This document shows, in pieces, positions 29,515 to 39,407 of a stretch of 64,000 bases of DNA. The DNA is from Microbacterium sp. (GTDB lineage: Bacteria; Actinomycetota; Actinomycetes; Actinomycetales; Microbacteriaceae), in assembly GCF_031179285.1 (NCBI RefSeq), contig NZ_JAPSHY010000002.1, positions 62,001 to 126,000 on the forward strand, read 5' to 3'. Numbering within the stretch: position 1 is the stretch's first letter; each line of letters begins with the position of its first letter. The notes under the pieces are model-generated. The model was not told where the DNA came from and searched no databases. It saw only the letters and a program-made list of their open reading frames with translations. A program made the position numbers and the translations under genes.

Positions 29515-30245
29515 CGGTGTGCACGCCGTTCGAGGAAGTCGGTCATCCGACGGAGTTTCTCCGGAGACTCGAACAGTTCGGCCTGCAGCTCGAACTCGAT
29601 GGCCGGATGGTCTTCCGGCCGCGCTCGCAGCGCGCGCTTGGTGTGCTGCACGGCGAGCGGGTCGCTGGCCGCGATCCGATCGGCGATGGAGTGCGCCGCC
29701 GCCAGCAGCTCATCCGCGGGATGGAGTGAAGAGACCAGTCCCCAGGCCAGTGCCTCCTCGGCATCGAGGATCCTGCCGGTGAGAAGCAGTTCACAGGCCC
29801 GCGCGTCTCCCACGATCTGGGGAAGGCGCCAGGTCGCGCCGGCTGCCGCCATGATGCCCAGTCCCGGCTCGGGGTTGCCGATCCGGAGTCCCTGGCTTCC
29901 GATGCGGATATCGGCGGCATACGCCAGCTCCGCCCCGCCCCCGAGCGCATATCCGTCGATGGCCGCGATGACGGGCATCGGCAGTTCGCGGACGCGGATG
30001 AAGGCGGTGGCGTTGATGCCACGGCGCGCGTCCGCCGCGTATCTGTCTCGCAACTCGGCGATGTCGGCGCCTGCCGCGAAGACGCCGCCCCCGCCCGTCA
30101 CGATGAGTGTGCGCGGCGCCTCTTCGAGCTCAGCGCACAGTGCGTGCAGCGCGTCGATGGTGTGCGCGTCGATCGCGTTGCGCTTCTCGGGGCGGTCCAG
30201 GGTCGCGACGATCCGGTCGCTCTGCTTCTCGACGCGCAACGTCAC
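29511..30245 (-). CDS. Enoyl-CoA hydratase (PaaF-like)
   Basis: LDRPEKRNAIDAHTIDALHALC; GGGVFAAGADIAELR; AIDGYALGGGAELAYAADIRIGSQGLRIGNPEPGLGI. Confidence 0.9.
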   Translation of the reverse strand: MTLRVEKQSDRIVATLDRPEKRNAIDAHTIDALHALCAELEEAPRTLIVTGGGGVFAAGADIAELRDRYAADARRGINATAFIRVRELPMPVIAAIDGYALGGGAELAYAADIRIGSQGLRIGNPEPGLGIMAAAGATWRLPQIVGDARACELLLTGRILDAEEALAWGLVSSLHPADELLAAAHSIADRIAASDPLAVQHTKRALRARPEDHPAIEFELQAELFESPEKLRRMTDFLERRAHR

Positions 30246-31429
30246 GACATCCGCTCCACGATCATGGCCGTGCCCTGGCCGACGCCGACGCACATGGTGG
30301 CAAGTCCGTGTGAGGCGCCTTCACGCTCCATCCGGCCCAGCAGCGTCACCACGATCCGGCATCCGCTCGATCCCAGGGGATGACCCAGCGCGATCGCACC
30401 CCCGTCGCGGTTGACGAGGGCAGGATTCATCCCGAGCCGGCGGATCGTGGCGATCGACTGGGTGGCGAACGCCTCGTTGATCTCGATCGCGCCGAGGTCG
30501 TCGATCTCGAGCGCGGCGCGCTGCAGGGCCTTCTCGGTCGCCGGTACCGGACCCAGCCCCATGATCTCGGGGGCGAGCGCAGCCGAGGTAGCGGTCACGA
30601 TGCGCGCTCGGGGCACGAGGCCGTGTCGGCGCACGGCGTCGGCGCCGGCGACGACGATCGCCGACGCGCCGTCGTTGAGCGCGCTGGAGTTGCCGGCCGT
30701 GACGACCGTGCCTCCCGGTACGACGGGCCGAAGCGCCGCCAGCGCATCGAGACCCGTATCGCGGCGCGGCCCCTCGTCGACTGTGACCTCACCCGCGCGT
30801 GTGGGCACGCCGAGGATCTCCGCCGCGAAGCGACCCGCATCGATCGCGGCGACAGCGCGCTGCTGGCTCTGCAGCGCGAATGCGTCCGCATCCTCGCGGC
30901 TGATCCCGTCGCGACGGGCGACCTCCTCAGCCGTCTCCGGCATCGAAAAGGTGGTGTCGCCCCTGGCGGCGAGGCGGGGGTTCGTGAACCGCCAGCCGAT
31001 CGACGTGTCGAACGTCTCGCCCGGCTTCGCCCATGCGCGTTCGGGCTTCGCCTGCACCCACGGTGCGCGCGTCATCGATTCGACGCCACCCGCGACCATG
31101 ATGTCGGCGTCGCCGGCACGGATGGCCTGGGCAGCCATCGCGATGGCCGACATGCCCGATGCGCAGAGGCGGTTGACCGTGATACCGGGAACGGTGTCGG
31201 GCAGTCCTGCCAGCAGCACCGCCATTCGCGCGACATTGCGGTTGTCCTCGCCCGCCTGGTTCGCCGCTCCCAGGATGACCTCGTCGATGGCGTCGTCCGA
31301 GACAGCGGCGCGCGTCACCGCTTCACGTACGACGAGTGCGGCCAGATCGTCCGCTCGCACACCCGACAGCGCTCCGCCGTATCGACCGACCGGGGTGCGC
31401 ACTCCACCGATGAGGAAGACGTCCTGCAT
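30242..31429 (-). CDS. Acetyl-CoA acyltransferase / 3-oxoadipyl-CoA thiolase (PaaJ/PcaF-like)
   Basis: MQDVFLIGGVRTPVGRYGGALSGVRADDLAALV; NRLCASGMSAIAMAAQAIRAGDADIMVAGGVESMTRAP; DGGAIALGHPLGSSG. Confidence 0.92.
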   Translation of the reverse strand: MQDVFLIGGVRTPVGRYGGALSGVRADDLAALVVREAVTRAAVSDDAIDEVILGAANQAGEDNRNVARMAVLLAGLPDTVPGITVNRLCASGMSAIAMAAQAIRAGDADIMVAGGVESMTRAPWVQAKPERAWAKPGETFDTSIGWRFTNPRLAARGDTTFSMPETAEEVARRDGISREDADAFALQSQQRAVAAIDAGRFAAEILGVPTRAGEVTVDEGPRRDTGLDALAALRPVVPGGTVVTAGNSSALNDGASAIVVAGADAVRRHGLVPRARIVTATSAALAPEIMGLGPVPATEKALQRAALEIDDLGAIEINEAFATQSIATIRRLGMNPALVNRDGGAIALGHPLGSSGCRIVVTLLGRMEREGASHGLATMCVGVGQGTAMIVERMS

Positions 31430-32871
31430 CACACCCTCCCGAAGGCACGCAGCGGGTGCTCGATCAGCTCGGTGACCCGGCGGAGGAAGCCCGCGGCATA
31501 ACCGCCGTCGCACACCCGGTGATCGAACACCAGTGACAGCTGGGCGATGCGACGCGCGACGATCTCGCCGTCGACCACCCACGGCCGCTCGATGATCCGC
31601 CCGATGCCGAGGATCGCGACATCGGGGTGGTTGATGATCGCAGCGGACCCGTCGACGCCGAGACCGCCGTAGTTGTTCAGTGTGAAGGTCGACCCCCGCA
31701 GGCGCTCCGGCGGCATGGAGCCGGCGCGAGCCGTCTGCCCGAGTTCGCGCAGTGCCGCATCCAGCTCCTCGACGCTGAGGGCATGCGCCCGCGGGATCAC
31801 CGGCACCATGAGACCGCGTTCGGTGTCGGCGGCGACGCCGAGGTTGACGCCGTCGAAGCCGATCAGCTCTTCGCCGTCGTCGCTGAGGCGTGATGCCAGC
31901 ACCGGATAGTCCTCGAGGGCCAGCAGCACGAACCGCGCGATGAGCGCCGTCACCGACGGTGCCTGTACCCCGTCCGGAGTCATCTGCGCCCGCAGCTCCC
32001 AGAGGGCGGTCGCATCGACGTCGACCCAGACCGTCGCCTCGGGAATCTCGGCGCGGCTGCGGCTCAGCTTGGCGCTGACCGCCTTCCGCAGCGGTGACAG
32101 GCGCACGCGCGAGCGCGCCGGAAGGCCGTCGACGCCGGCGTCCTCGTGTCCTGCAGAGGCGGCCGCGGTATCGCGGTGATGAGCGGCGGCTCCGTCGACG
32201 GCGCTGTCGACGGCGGCGCGCAGCACATCCGCGCGGGTGATGGCACCATCGTGTCCGGTGGCCACGATGGTGTGGACGTCGAGGCCGAGATCCCGCGCGA
32301 GGCGTCGAACGAGCGGGGAGCGCACGGCGACCGGACGGCGATCGCGTGAGAGCTCACCCCGGGCCGGTTCGGTCGCCGGTGCCGGCATCGGCTCGTCCGT
32401 TTCATCCGGCGCGTTCGATCCGGAACGTGGCCCTGCCCCGGCCGCGGCGGGCCGACGCCGTCGGCCGCTCGTCGCGGGCGACGCGGTGCCATAGCCGATC
32501 AGCACGTTCCCCGAGCCCGCGCGCTCCTCCTCGCGGTAGGCGTCCTTCTCCGTCGTCGTCTCCGTCGCCGCCTCCCTCGTCGTCTTCGTCGTCACTGTCG
32601 TGTCCGTCGCGGGGGCGTCGGAGACCTCGAGCACCGGGGCACCGACGTCGATCGTGTCTCCGGGTGAGCCGTGCAGCGCCACCACGACACCCGCGAACGG
32701 TGAGGGCAGTTCCACGACGCTCTTCGCCGTCTCCACCTCGGCGATCGGCTGGTCGGTGGCGACCGTGTCGCCGACCGCGACGAGCCACTGCACGAGGCCC
32801 GCCTCGGTGAGGCCTTCGCCCAGATCGGGCAGACGGAACACCTGCGTCGTGCCGGAGAGCTCGGTGCTCAT
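31429..32871 (-). CDS. bkdC: Branched-chain 2-oxoacid dehydrogenase E2 (dihydrolipoamide acyltransferase)
   Basis: Lipoyl domain QPIAEVETAKSVVELPSPFAG; peripheral-subunit-binding SPLVRRLARDLGLDVHTIVATGHDGAITRADV; C-terminal DHRVCDGGYAAGFLR. Confidence 0.92.
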   Translation of the reverse strand: MSTELSGTTQVFRLPDLGEGLTEAGLVQWLVAVGDTVATDQPIAEVETAKSVVELPSPFAGVVVALHGSPGDTIDVGAPVLEVSDAPATDTTVTTKTTREAATETTTEKDAYREEERAGSGNVLIGYGTASPATSGRRRRPAAAGAGPRSGSNAPDETDEPMPAPATEPARGELSRDRRPVAVRSPLVRRLARDLGLDVHTIVATGHDGAITRADVLRAAVDSAVDGAAAHHRDTAAASAGHEDAGVDGLPARSRVRLSPLRKAVSAKLSRSRAEIPEATVWVDVDATALWELRAQMTPDGVQAPSVTALIARFVLLALEDYPVLASRLSDDGEELIGFDGVNLGVAADTERGLMVPVIPRAHALSVEELDAALRELGQTARAGSMPPERLRGSTFTLNNYGGLGVDGSAAIINHPDVAILGIGRIIERPWVVDGEIVARRIAQLSLVFDHRVCDGGYAAGFLRRVTELIEHPLRAFGRV

Positions 32872-33896
32872 GCGTCCTCATCCCAGTGCAGCGTGTCGAT
32901 GGCGTCGAGAACGCGGTCGACGTCCGGTAGATACCAGTGCTCCAGCTTCGGCGGCGCGAACGGCACGTCGAACCCGGTGACCTTGCGCACGGGGGCAGCG
33001 AGGAACTCGAAGCAACGTTCGAAGACCCGCGCCTGGATCTCGGAGGCCACCGAGACGTGGCCGGGGGCTTCGGCGATGACCACGGCGCGCCCGGTCGATC
33101 GCACCGCGGCGGTGACGGTCACGTCGTCGAACGGAGCGAGCGAGCGTACATCCACGACCTGCACACTCCGCCCCTCCGTCGAGGCCGCCGTCGCCGCCTC
33201 CAGCGCCAGCGGCACCGCGGCGCCGTAGGCGAGAAGCGTCACATCGGTGCCGTCGCGCACGATGCGGGCCGACGTCAGCTCGGTGCGGATGCTGGTGTCG
33301 ACGTCCCCCTTGGCCCAGTAGAGCTTCTTGTGCTCGAGGAAGACGACGGGATCAGGGGAGGCGATCGCGGCGCGCAGCAGCGAGTACGCGTCCTGCGGAG
33401 TGGACGGTGCGACCACCGTGAGTCCCGGCGTATGCGCGTAGTACGACTCCGACGAATCGCAGTGGTGTTCGACGCCTCCGATACCGCCACCGAACGGGAT
33501 GCGGATCACCATCGGCGCCCGGACAGCGCCTCGGGTGCGGTTGCCGAGCTTGGCGACATGGCTGACGATCTGCTCGAAAGCCGGATATGCGAACGCGTCG
33601 AACTGCATCTCGACGACCGGACGCATTCCGTTCATGGCCATGCCCACGGCCGCTCCGACGATGCCGGATTCGGCCAGCGGCGTGTCGAAGCAGCGTTCCT
33701 CTCCGAACCGCGCGGTGAGGCCGTCGGTGATGCGGAAGACCCCGCCGAGGGCTCCGACATCCTCGCCGAAGACCACGACGGACTGGTCCTCCTCGAGCGC
33801 ATCCGCCAGCGCGCGGTTGAGGGCCGCCGCCATCGTCATCCGGGTCGTCGTGGAAGCGGCATCCTGGACGCGCACGGCGTCATCGGCGATGGTCAT
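32868..33896 (-). CDS. bkdB: 2-oxoacid dehydrogenase E1 beta subunit
   Basis: MTMAAALNRALADALEEDQSVVVFGEDVGALGGVFRITDGL; EAPGHVSVASEIQARVFERCFEFL. Confidence 0.92.
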   Translation of the reverse strand: MTIADDAVRVQDAASTTTRMTMAAALNRALADALEEDQSVVVFGEDVGALGGVFRITDGLTARFGEERCFDTPLAESGIVGAAVGMAMNGMRPVVEMQFDAFAYPAFEQIVSHVAKLGNRTRGAVRAPMVIRIPFGGGIGGVEHHCDSSESYYAHTPGLTVVAPSTPQDAYSLLRAAIASPDPVVFLEHKKLYWAKGDVDTSIRTELTSARIVRDGTDVTLLAYGAAVPLALEAATAASTEGRSVQVVDVRSLAPFDDVTVTAAVRSTGRAVVIAEAPGHVSVASEIQARVFERCFEFLAAPVRKVTGFDVPFAPPKLEHWYLPDVDRVLDAIDTLHWDEDA

Positions 33897-34996
33897 CGCA
33901 CACCTCCGGCGTTGCTCATCTGCTCGCGTTCGATCTCGCCGCGGAGCATCGCCCACTGCTCGTCGAGCTGCGCCGAACGATTGGCCCTGACGAAGCGGAA
34001 CAGGTCTTCCGGGTCGTGCTCGACGTCGGTGTTCAGCGCCAGGCGGAGGTCGGCGGCGATCTCCGCGGCGCCGGCAGCGAGGGCCGATTCGGTCTCGTCG
34101 TCGAGGACTCCGAGGCCGCGCAGGAAGGTCTGCAGCCGCAGCAGGGGATCGCGCGCGACCCAGGCCTGCACCTCGGCGCGCTCACGGTATCGGGTGTCGT
34201 CGTCGGCGTTGGTGTGCGCCTGCATGCGATACGTGTGCGCCTCGACGAGCGACGGTCCGCCGCCGGATCGTGCACGCTCGATCGCCTCGCGCAGCACCGC
34301 GAGGATGCCGGCCGCGTCGTTGCCGTCGACGCGCTGCCCCGGCATGCCGTAACCGATCGCCTTGTGCGCGAGCGATGGTGCAGCGCTCTGGCGCGACAGC
34401 GGCACGGAGATCGCGAACTCGTTGTTCTGCACGAAGAACACGACGGGCACCCGGAAGACCGCTGCGAAGTTCAGCGCCTCGTGGAAGTCTCCCTCGCTGG
34501 TGGCGCCGTCACCGCAGAGCGCCATGACGACGGTGTCCTCGCCGCGCATCTTCGCCGCATGCGCGAAGCCGACCGCGTGCAGCAGCTGTGTCGCGAGCGG
34601 CGTCGCCTGCGGGGCGACGCGACGGTGCCGGGGGTCGTAACCCGAATGCCAATCGCCCTTCAACAACACCATGGCCTGCGCCGGTTCCACGCCGCGCGCG
34701 ATCACGGCGACGGCATCGCGGTACGTCGGAAACAGCCAGTCGTGATCTCCCAGGAGCATCGCCGCCGCCACCTGGCATGCCTCCTGGCCGTGCGACGAGG
34801 GATACACCGCGAGGCGGCCCTGGCGCACGAGCGCCGTGCACTGCTCGTTGATGCGGCGGCCTTCGACGAGGCCGCGGTATGCGCGCAGCAGCAGATCGAC
34901 ATCGGGGAGCGGATACTGATCGTCCGCGATGGCCTGGCCTGCGGGATCGATGAGCTGCACCGGGGTGTGCCGGGGGAGCAGGGCGTCGTCGTCCAT
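33893..34996 (-). CDS. bkdA: 2-oxoacid dehydrogenase E1 alpha subunit
   Basis: YRGLVEGRRINEQCTALVRQGRLAVYPSSHGQEACQVAAAM; ThDP motif LCGDGATSEGDFHEALNFAAVFRVPVVFFVQNN. Confidence 0.93.
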   Translation of the reverse strand: MDDDALLPRHTPVQLIDPAGQAIADDQYPLPDVDLLLRAYRGLVEGRRINEQCTALVRQGRLAVYPSSHGQEACQVAAAMLLGDHDWLFPTYRDAVAVIARGVEPAQAMVLLKGDWHSGYDPRHRRVAPQATPLATQLLHAVGFAHAAKMRGEDTVVMALCGDGATSEGDFHEALNFAAVFRVPVVFFVQNNEFAISVPLSRQSAAPSLAHKAIGYGMPGQRVDGNDAAGILAVLREAIERARSGGGPSLVEAHTYRMQAHTNADDDTRYRERAEVQAWVARDPLLRLQTFLRGLGVLDDETESALAAGAAEIAADLRLALNTDVEHDPEDLFRFVRANRSAQLDEQWAMLRGEIEREQMSNAGGVR

Positions 34997-35055
34997 CGGT
35001 TCGCCTTCCTTGCCGAACGTGATACGCCCAGCATGAGCCAGATTCCGCAGGCGTC

Positions 35056-35065
35056 CAATGCATTG
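35056..35065. promoter_or_regulatory. Palindrome caatgcattg in the bkdA/Lrp divergent intergenic region
   Basis: Perfect 10-bp palindrome about 60 nt upstream of the bkdA start. Confidence 0.35.
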
Positions 35066-35147
35066 CATCGAAACGTGGACGATTGCTCGCCACGAGGTGG
35101 GTTGCGGTGCAGACTGTCAGCATCACTGACGAATCGAGGCGGAGCCC

Positions 35148-35585
35148 ATGGCGGAGTTGGATGACATCGATCAGGCGATCCTGCGGATGCTGGAACGCGA
35201 TGCCCGTGCATCCATGACGGCGATGGCCGACGCCGTGCACGTGTCACGTGCCGGCGTCCACGCCCGTATCAAGCGCATGACCGATGTCGGCGTCATCACG
35301 GGCTACACCGTCAGGACGGATCCCGTGCTGCTCGGCCATCACGCTTCGGCGTACATCACGCTGTCGATCGAGCAGGCGACCTGGCAGAGCGTCCGCGACC
35401 AGCTGCAGGCGATCCCCGAGGTCGAGCACATGGCGCTCGTCGGGGGAGACTTCGACGTCATCCTGCTCGTGCGCGCGCGGGATGCGAGAGACCTCCGGCG
35501 GATCGTGCTGGAGGACATCCAGGCGATTCCGTCAGTGCGTTCCACCCGGACGACCCTGATCTTCGAGGACTTCACGAAGAGCTGA
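35148..35585 (+). CDS. Lrp/AsnC-family regulator (BkdR-like)
   Basis: MAELDDIDQAILRMLERDARASMTAMADAVHVSRAGVHARIKRM; RAM domain. Divergent from the E1 alpha gene. Confidence 0.92.
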   Translation: MAELDDIDQAILRMLERDARASMTAMADAVHVSRAGVHARIKRMTDVGVITGYTVRTDPVLLGHHASAYITLSIEQATWQSVRDQLQAIPEVEHMALVGGDFDVILLVRARDARDLRRIVLEDIQAIPSVRSTRTTLIFEDFTKS

Positions 35586-35614
35586 GCGCCGATCACCGTG
35601 ACACACTGGACGGC

Positions 35615-36214
35615 GTGACGGACGCAGCGACGGCGAAGCGCGGCCGCCCCGGCTACGACCGGCGCGGGCTGCTCGATGCCGCGGTCTCGGTGTTCAACGA
35701 GTCCGGCTACGACGCGACCTCCGTCGCCGCCCTGGCCGCCCGGCTGGGCCTTTCGAAGGCGGCGCTGTATCACCATTTCTCGTCGAAAGAGGAGATCCTC
35801 GAGACGGCGGTGGGCGAGGCGCTCGACGGCCTCGAGGGTGCGCTCGCCGGCGCGGGCGCGGGAGCGGCGAGCTCGGGCGACCGGCTCGCCGAGGTGCTGC
35901 AGGGCGCGGTGCGCGTGCTGGTGGAGAACCTGCCGTCGGTGACGCTGCTGCTGCGGGTGCGGGGGAACAGTGAGGTCGAGCGGCGAGCACTGGAGCGCAG
36001 ACGCGCGTTCGACCAGGAGGTCGCAGCGATCGTGCAGGCGGCTCAGGACGAGGGGGCGATCCGGGCCGATGTCGACGCGGCGATCGCGACGCGACTGCTG
36101 TTCGGCATGGTGAACTCGCTCGTCGAGTGGTACCGCCCCAGCGGACCGGAAGGGGCAGAAGCGCTCGCGCGCGACGTGCTCACCGTCGCGCTGGACGGGC
36201 TGCGCACCCGCTGA
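35615..36214 (+). CDS. TetR-family regulator (PaaR-like candidate)
   Basis: RGRPGYDRRGLLDAAVSVFNESGYDATSVAALAARLGLSKAALYHHFSSKEEIL. Confidence 0.88.
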   Translation: MTDAATAKRGRPGYDRRGLLDAAVSVFNESGYDATSVAALAARLGLSKAALYHHFSSKEEILETAVGEALDGLEGALAGAGAGAASSGDRLAEVLQGAVRVLVENLPSVTLLLRVRGNSEVERRALERRRAFDQEVAAIVQAAQDEGAIRADVDAAIATRLLFGMVNSLVEWYRPSGPEGAEALARDVLTVALDGLRTR

Positions 36215-36229
36215 ACTCCGGCATCCGCC

Positions 36230-36886
36230 TCAGCGCAGGTTCAGCGTGAACCCGTCATCCGTATCGACGACGGTCACCTGGGTGAGATCGTCGACGTGGT
36301 GGGTCGGACCGTGCGTGACAGCGTGCTTTCCCACGCCGATCACCCGCATCCCGGCGGCGAGGCCCGCCTGGATGCCGGCACTCGAGTCTTCGAAGACGAC
36401 GCAGTCGGCCGGGTCCACGCCGAGTAGCTCGGCTGCTCGAAGGAAGCCCTCCGGATCCGGCTTGGATGCGGACACGTTCTCCGCCGTCACCGCGATCGCG
36501 GGGACAGTGAGTCCGGCCGCTGTCATGCGGGCGTTCATGAGGGTGAGATCGGCGGAGGTGACGATGGCGTGCGGGTGAGGCAGGAGAGCCGTCAGTAACT
36601 CGTCGGCGCCGGAGATGGTGACCACTCCGTCGACGTCGCTGCTCTCGTTGGCGAGCATCACGGCGTTCTCATGGATGTTGACCTCGTGGTCGCGCTCGGG
36701 AAGGAGGATCGCCATGCTCTGGTGTCCCTGACGGCCGTGGATGACGCCGAGCACGGTGGCGGGGTCGAGACCGTGCGGTTCGGCCCAGGCGAGCCAGAGG
36801 CGTTCCACCACGGCTGTCGAGTCGACGAGGGTGCCGTCCATGTCGAGCAGGACGGCGCGGGCATGGATGGTCTCGGTCACCGTCAC
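36230..36886 (-). CDS. HAD-superfamily phosphatase (phosphoglycolate/sugar phosphatase-like)
   Basis: AVLLDMDGTLVDSTAVVERLW; SKPDPEGFLRAAELLGV; VFEDSSAGIQAGLAAGM. Confidence 0.9.
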   Translation of the reverse strand: MTVTETIHARAVLLDMDGTLVDSTAVVERLWLAWAEPHGLDPATVLGVIHGRQGHQSMAILLPERDHEVNIHENAVMLANESSDVDGVVTISGADELLTALLPHPHAIVTSADLTLMNARMTAAGLTVPAIAVTAENVSASKPDPEGFLRAAELLGVDPADCVVFEDSSAGIQAGLAAGMRVIGVGKHAVTHGPTHHVDDLTQVTVVDTDDGFTLNLR

Positions 36887-36982
36887 AGAGTATCGCTGCG
36901 GCCACACCGGCCGATGCCACGGCCGATGCCACGGACGGCCGACCCCGCCGCGCCGAGGTGCGACGGAGCCGGCACGCCCTCG

Positions 36983-38389
36983 TCAGTCTCGCGTCGACCG
37001 GAGCATGACGGCTGCCGCCACCAGTCCGAATGCGGCTATCACTGCCGCACCGGCGAAGGCGGCGCTGTAGCCGGCCGCGCCTGACGCCGCGGTGGTGGCG
37101 ACGCCGGCCGAAACCGCCGACAGGATGGCCAAGCCGACGGCCGAGCCGATCTGATAGCTGGTGTTCACCAGTCCGGAGGCGACGCCGGCCTCGGCTGGGG
37201 CCGCGCTGGCGATCGCAGTGCTCAACGATGGCACGAACGCCAGAGCCATGCCGGATGCCGCCACCAGCGACGCCGGAAGCACGTGCGCCAGGTAGCTGCC
37301 GTCCGCAGGCGCGAATGCGAGCCAGCCCACACCCGCACCGAGCAGCGCGAAGCCGCCGACCACCATCGCCCTCGTGCCGAAGCGCGCAGCCAGCCGGGGC
37401 GCGATGACGGTCATCCCGATGACGATCAGCAGGGTCATGGGCACCAGTGCGGCGCCGGCAGCGAACGCCGACGCGCCGAGGACGTTCTGCAGGTACAGGT
37501 TGAGGAAGAACCACATCGGGATCCAGGCGGCACCGAGCAGCAATTGCGCGAGGTTCGATCCGGCGAGCAGTGGCATCCGCAGCATCCCGAGCCGCAGCAG
37601 GGGGTGCGTCGCGCGGGCCTGACGGATCCCGAAGCCGACGAGGAGCACGATACCGGCGGCCAACGTCCCGGCGGTCTCGAGGGTCGCCCAGCCGGCCTCG
37701 GGTACCCGCACGATGGCGAACACCGTGAGCGCGAGTCCGGCCGTGCCGGTGACGGCTCCGACGAGGTCGACACGTCCCGTCGTCCGTGCGCCAGCCGAGA
37801 ATGCGCGCGGGGTCAGGGCGAGGATCACGACGGCGATGGGAACGGTGATGTAGAACACCCATGGCCAGCCGAAATACTCCGTCAGCACGCCGCCGAGGAA
37901 CACGCCGGCGGTGCCGCCGATCGGCGCTGATGCACCGTACACCGCGAAAGCTCGGGGCAGGAGTGGCGTGCCACCGAAAGTTGCCATCAGCAGGCTGAGG
38001 GCTGCGGGTGCGATGAGGGCAGCACCCGCACCCTGCACGGTCCGGGAGGCGATCTCGATCCACGGCATGGTGGCAAGACCCGCTCCGACGGACCCGGCGA
38101 GTATCGTCACCCACCCGATCGTGAAGATCCTCCGCGCGCCGAACAGGTCGGAGAGTCGCCCGCCCAGCAGCAGCAGCCCGCCGAACGCGATGACGTACGC
38201 GTTGAAGATCCAGGAGAGCCCGTCCGGGGTGAATCCGACGTCGCGCCGGATGTCGCTGAGCGCGACTCCGATGATCGAGGTGTCCATGATGACCACGAAC
38301 TGCGCGGCGGCGATCAGCGTGAGGGCGAGGCGGGGGCGGGCTATACGGGCGGATGCGGAGGTTCCGACATCGTTCTCTGTCGCGGACAC
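36983..38389 (-). CDS. MFS drug transporter (DHA2-like)
   Basis: QFVVIMDTSIIGVALSDIRRDVGFTPDGLSWIFNAYVIAFGGLLLLGGRLSDLFGARRIF. Confidence 0.9.
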   Translation of the reverse strand: MSATENDVGTSASARIARPRLALTLIAAAQFVVIMDTSIIGVALSDIRRDVGFTPDGLSWIFNAYVIAFGGLLLLGGRLSDLFGARRIFTIGWVTILAGSVGAGLATMPWIEIASRTVQGAGAALIAPAALSLLMATFGGTPLLPRAFAVYGASAPIGGTAGVFLGGVLTEYFGWPWVFYITVPIAVVILALTPRAFSAGARTTGRVDLVGAVTGTAGLALTVFAIVRVPEAGWATLETAGTLAAGIVLLVGFGIRQARATHPLLRLGMLRMPLLAGSNLAQLLLGAAWIPMWFFLNLYLQNVLGASAFAAGAALVPMTLLIVIGMTVIAPRLAARFGTRAMVVGGFALLGAGVGWLAFAPADGSYLAHVLPASLVAASGMALAFVPSLSTAIASAAPAEAGVASGLVNTSYQIGSAVGLAILSAVSAGVATTAASGAAGYSAAFAGAAVIAAFGLVAAAVMLRSTRD

Positions 38390-38505
38390 GGGAATCCCTT
38401 CGGTCGGATGCCGCCGATCGGCATCGCTCCATGAGGAGAAGCCAATACCCCCGGGGGGTATTCCCGATTGTGCAGAAGTGCCTCGATTCGATGCTGTGCG
38501 TGGGA

Positions 38506-39363
38506 TCAGACGGAACGGAAGCTGCGGGCGGCGTCGGCCGTGCGCTGCAGCGCGTCGACCGTGTCATCGAAGCGGCGTTGGGCGACGCCGAGGAAGATGC
38601 AGTCCACCAGTGCCAGTTGAGCGATGCGGCTCACCATCGCCCCGGCTCGGAATCGGGGTTCTCGAGCGAGGGTGAAGAGCGTGTGATCGGATACGCGGGT
38701 GAGCGGTGAGCCGCTTGAGCCCGTGATGCCGATCGTGGCCGCTCCGGCCGAACGGGCGGCCTCGAGGAAGCGCACCGTCTCGACCGTCGATCCCGATTGT
38801 GAGAAGCCGACGGCGGTCGTCGGTGCCGCGCGCACCACGGCAGAGGCTGTCGCCTCGTGCGCGTCGGAGAGCACGATCGCGTTGCGTCCGACCCGGAGGA
38901 GCTTGTGTCCGAGGTCATCCGCGACCAGCCGGCTGGCGCCGACGCCGAAGAGAAGGATGCGCTGTGCACCGTCCAGCGCGTCGACGACGGCTTCGAGCAC
39001 GTCGTAGTCGAGGCTGCTCACGGTCTCCTCGATCGCGAGGGCTTCGAGTCCTGCGACCTTCGCGGTCGCTTCGCGCAGCGAATCCCCGACGGCGATCTCT
39101 GATCCGAAACCCGCATGGACGCTGAACGCGGACTCCCTGCCGAGCTCGGAAGCCAGTGCGCGCCGCAGCGCCGCGTAGCCGTCGAAGCCGATCGCCCGGC
39201 AGAAACGCACGACCGACGCGACAGACGTGCCGCACCGTGCCGCGAGTTCGTTGATCGTGCTCTCGACCGCCGCGGACGGGTCGTCGCCGACCAGGCGTGC
39301 GATACGGGCGAGCGACGGGGGCAGGGCGGTGACCGCCCCCGCGATCGTCGTCTGGATGCTCAT
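38506..39363 (-). CDS. RpiR/MurR-family regulator with SIS domain
   Basis: AARCGTSVASVVRFCRAIGFDGYAALRRALA; SIS segment AVGFSQSGSTVETVRFLEAARSAGAATIGITGS. Divergent from kinase and murQ. Confidence 0.9.
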   Translation of the reverse strand: MSIQTTIAGAVTALPPSLARIARLVGDDPSAAVESTINELAARCGTSVASVVRFCRAIGFDGYAALRRALASELGRESAFSVHAGFGSEIAVGDSLREATAKVAGLEALAIEETVSSLDYDVLEAVVDALDGAQRILLFGVGASRLVADDLGHKLLRVGRNAIVLSDAHEATASAVVRAAPTTAVGFSQSGSTVETVRFLEAARSAGAATIGITGSSGSPLTRVSDHTLFTLAREPRFRAGAMVSRIAQLALVDCIFLGVAQRRFDDTVDALQRTADAARSFRSV

Positions 39364-39390
39364 GTGACTCCTCACGACTGCGGCTACAGC

Positions 39391-39407
39391 CTGAATAATT
39401 GTTTCAG
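39391..39407. promoter_or_regulatory. Imperfect palindrome ctgaataattgtttcag, candidate RpiR/MurR operator
   Basis: CTGAA-N7-TTCAG centred in the divergent region, overlapping the proposed -35. Confidence 0.5.

Noticed and set aside
36900-36945. Short repeat ccgatgccacggccgatgccacgg as a regulatory element
   Set aside because: Small direct repeat (two units) upstream of the HAD gene; too little to support a functional claim.
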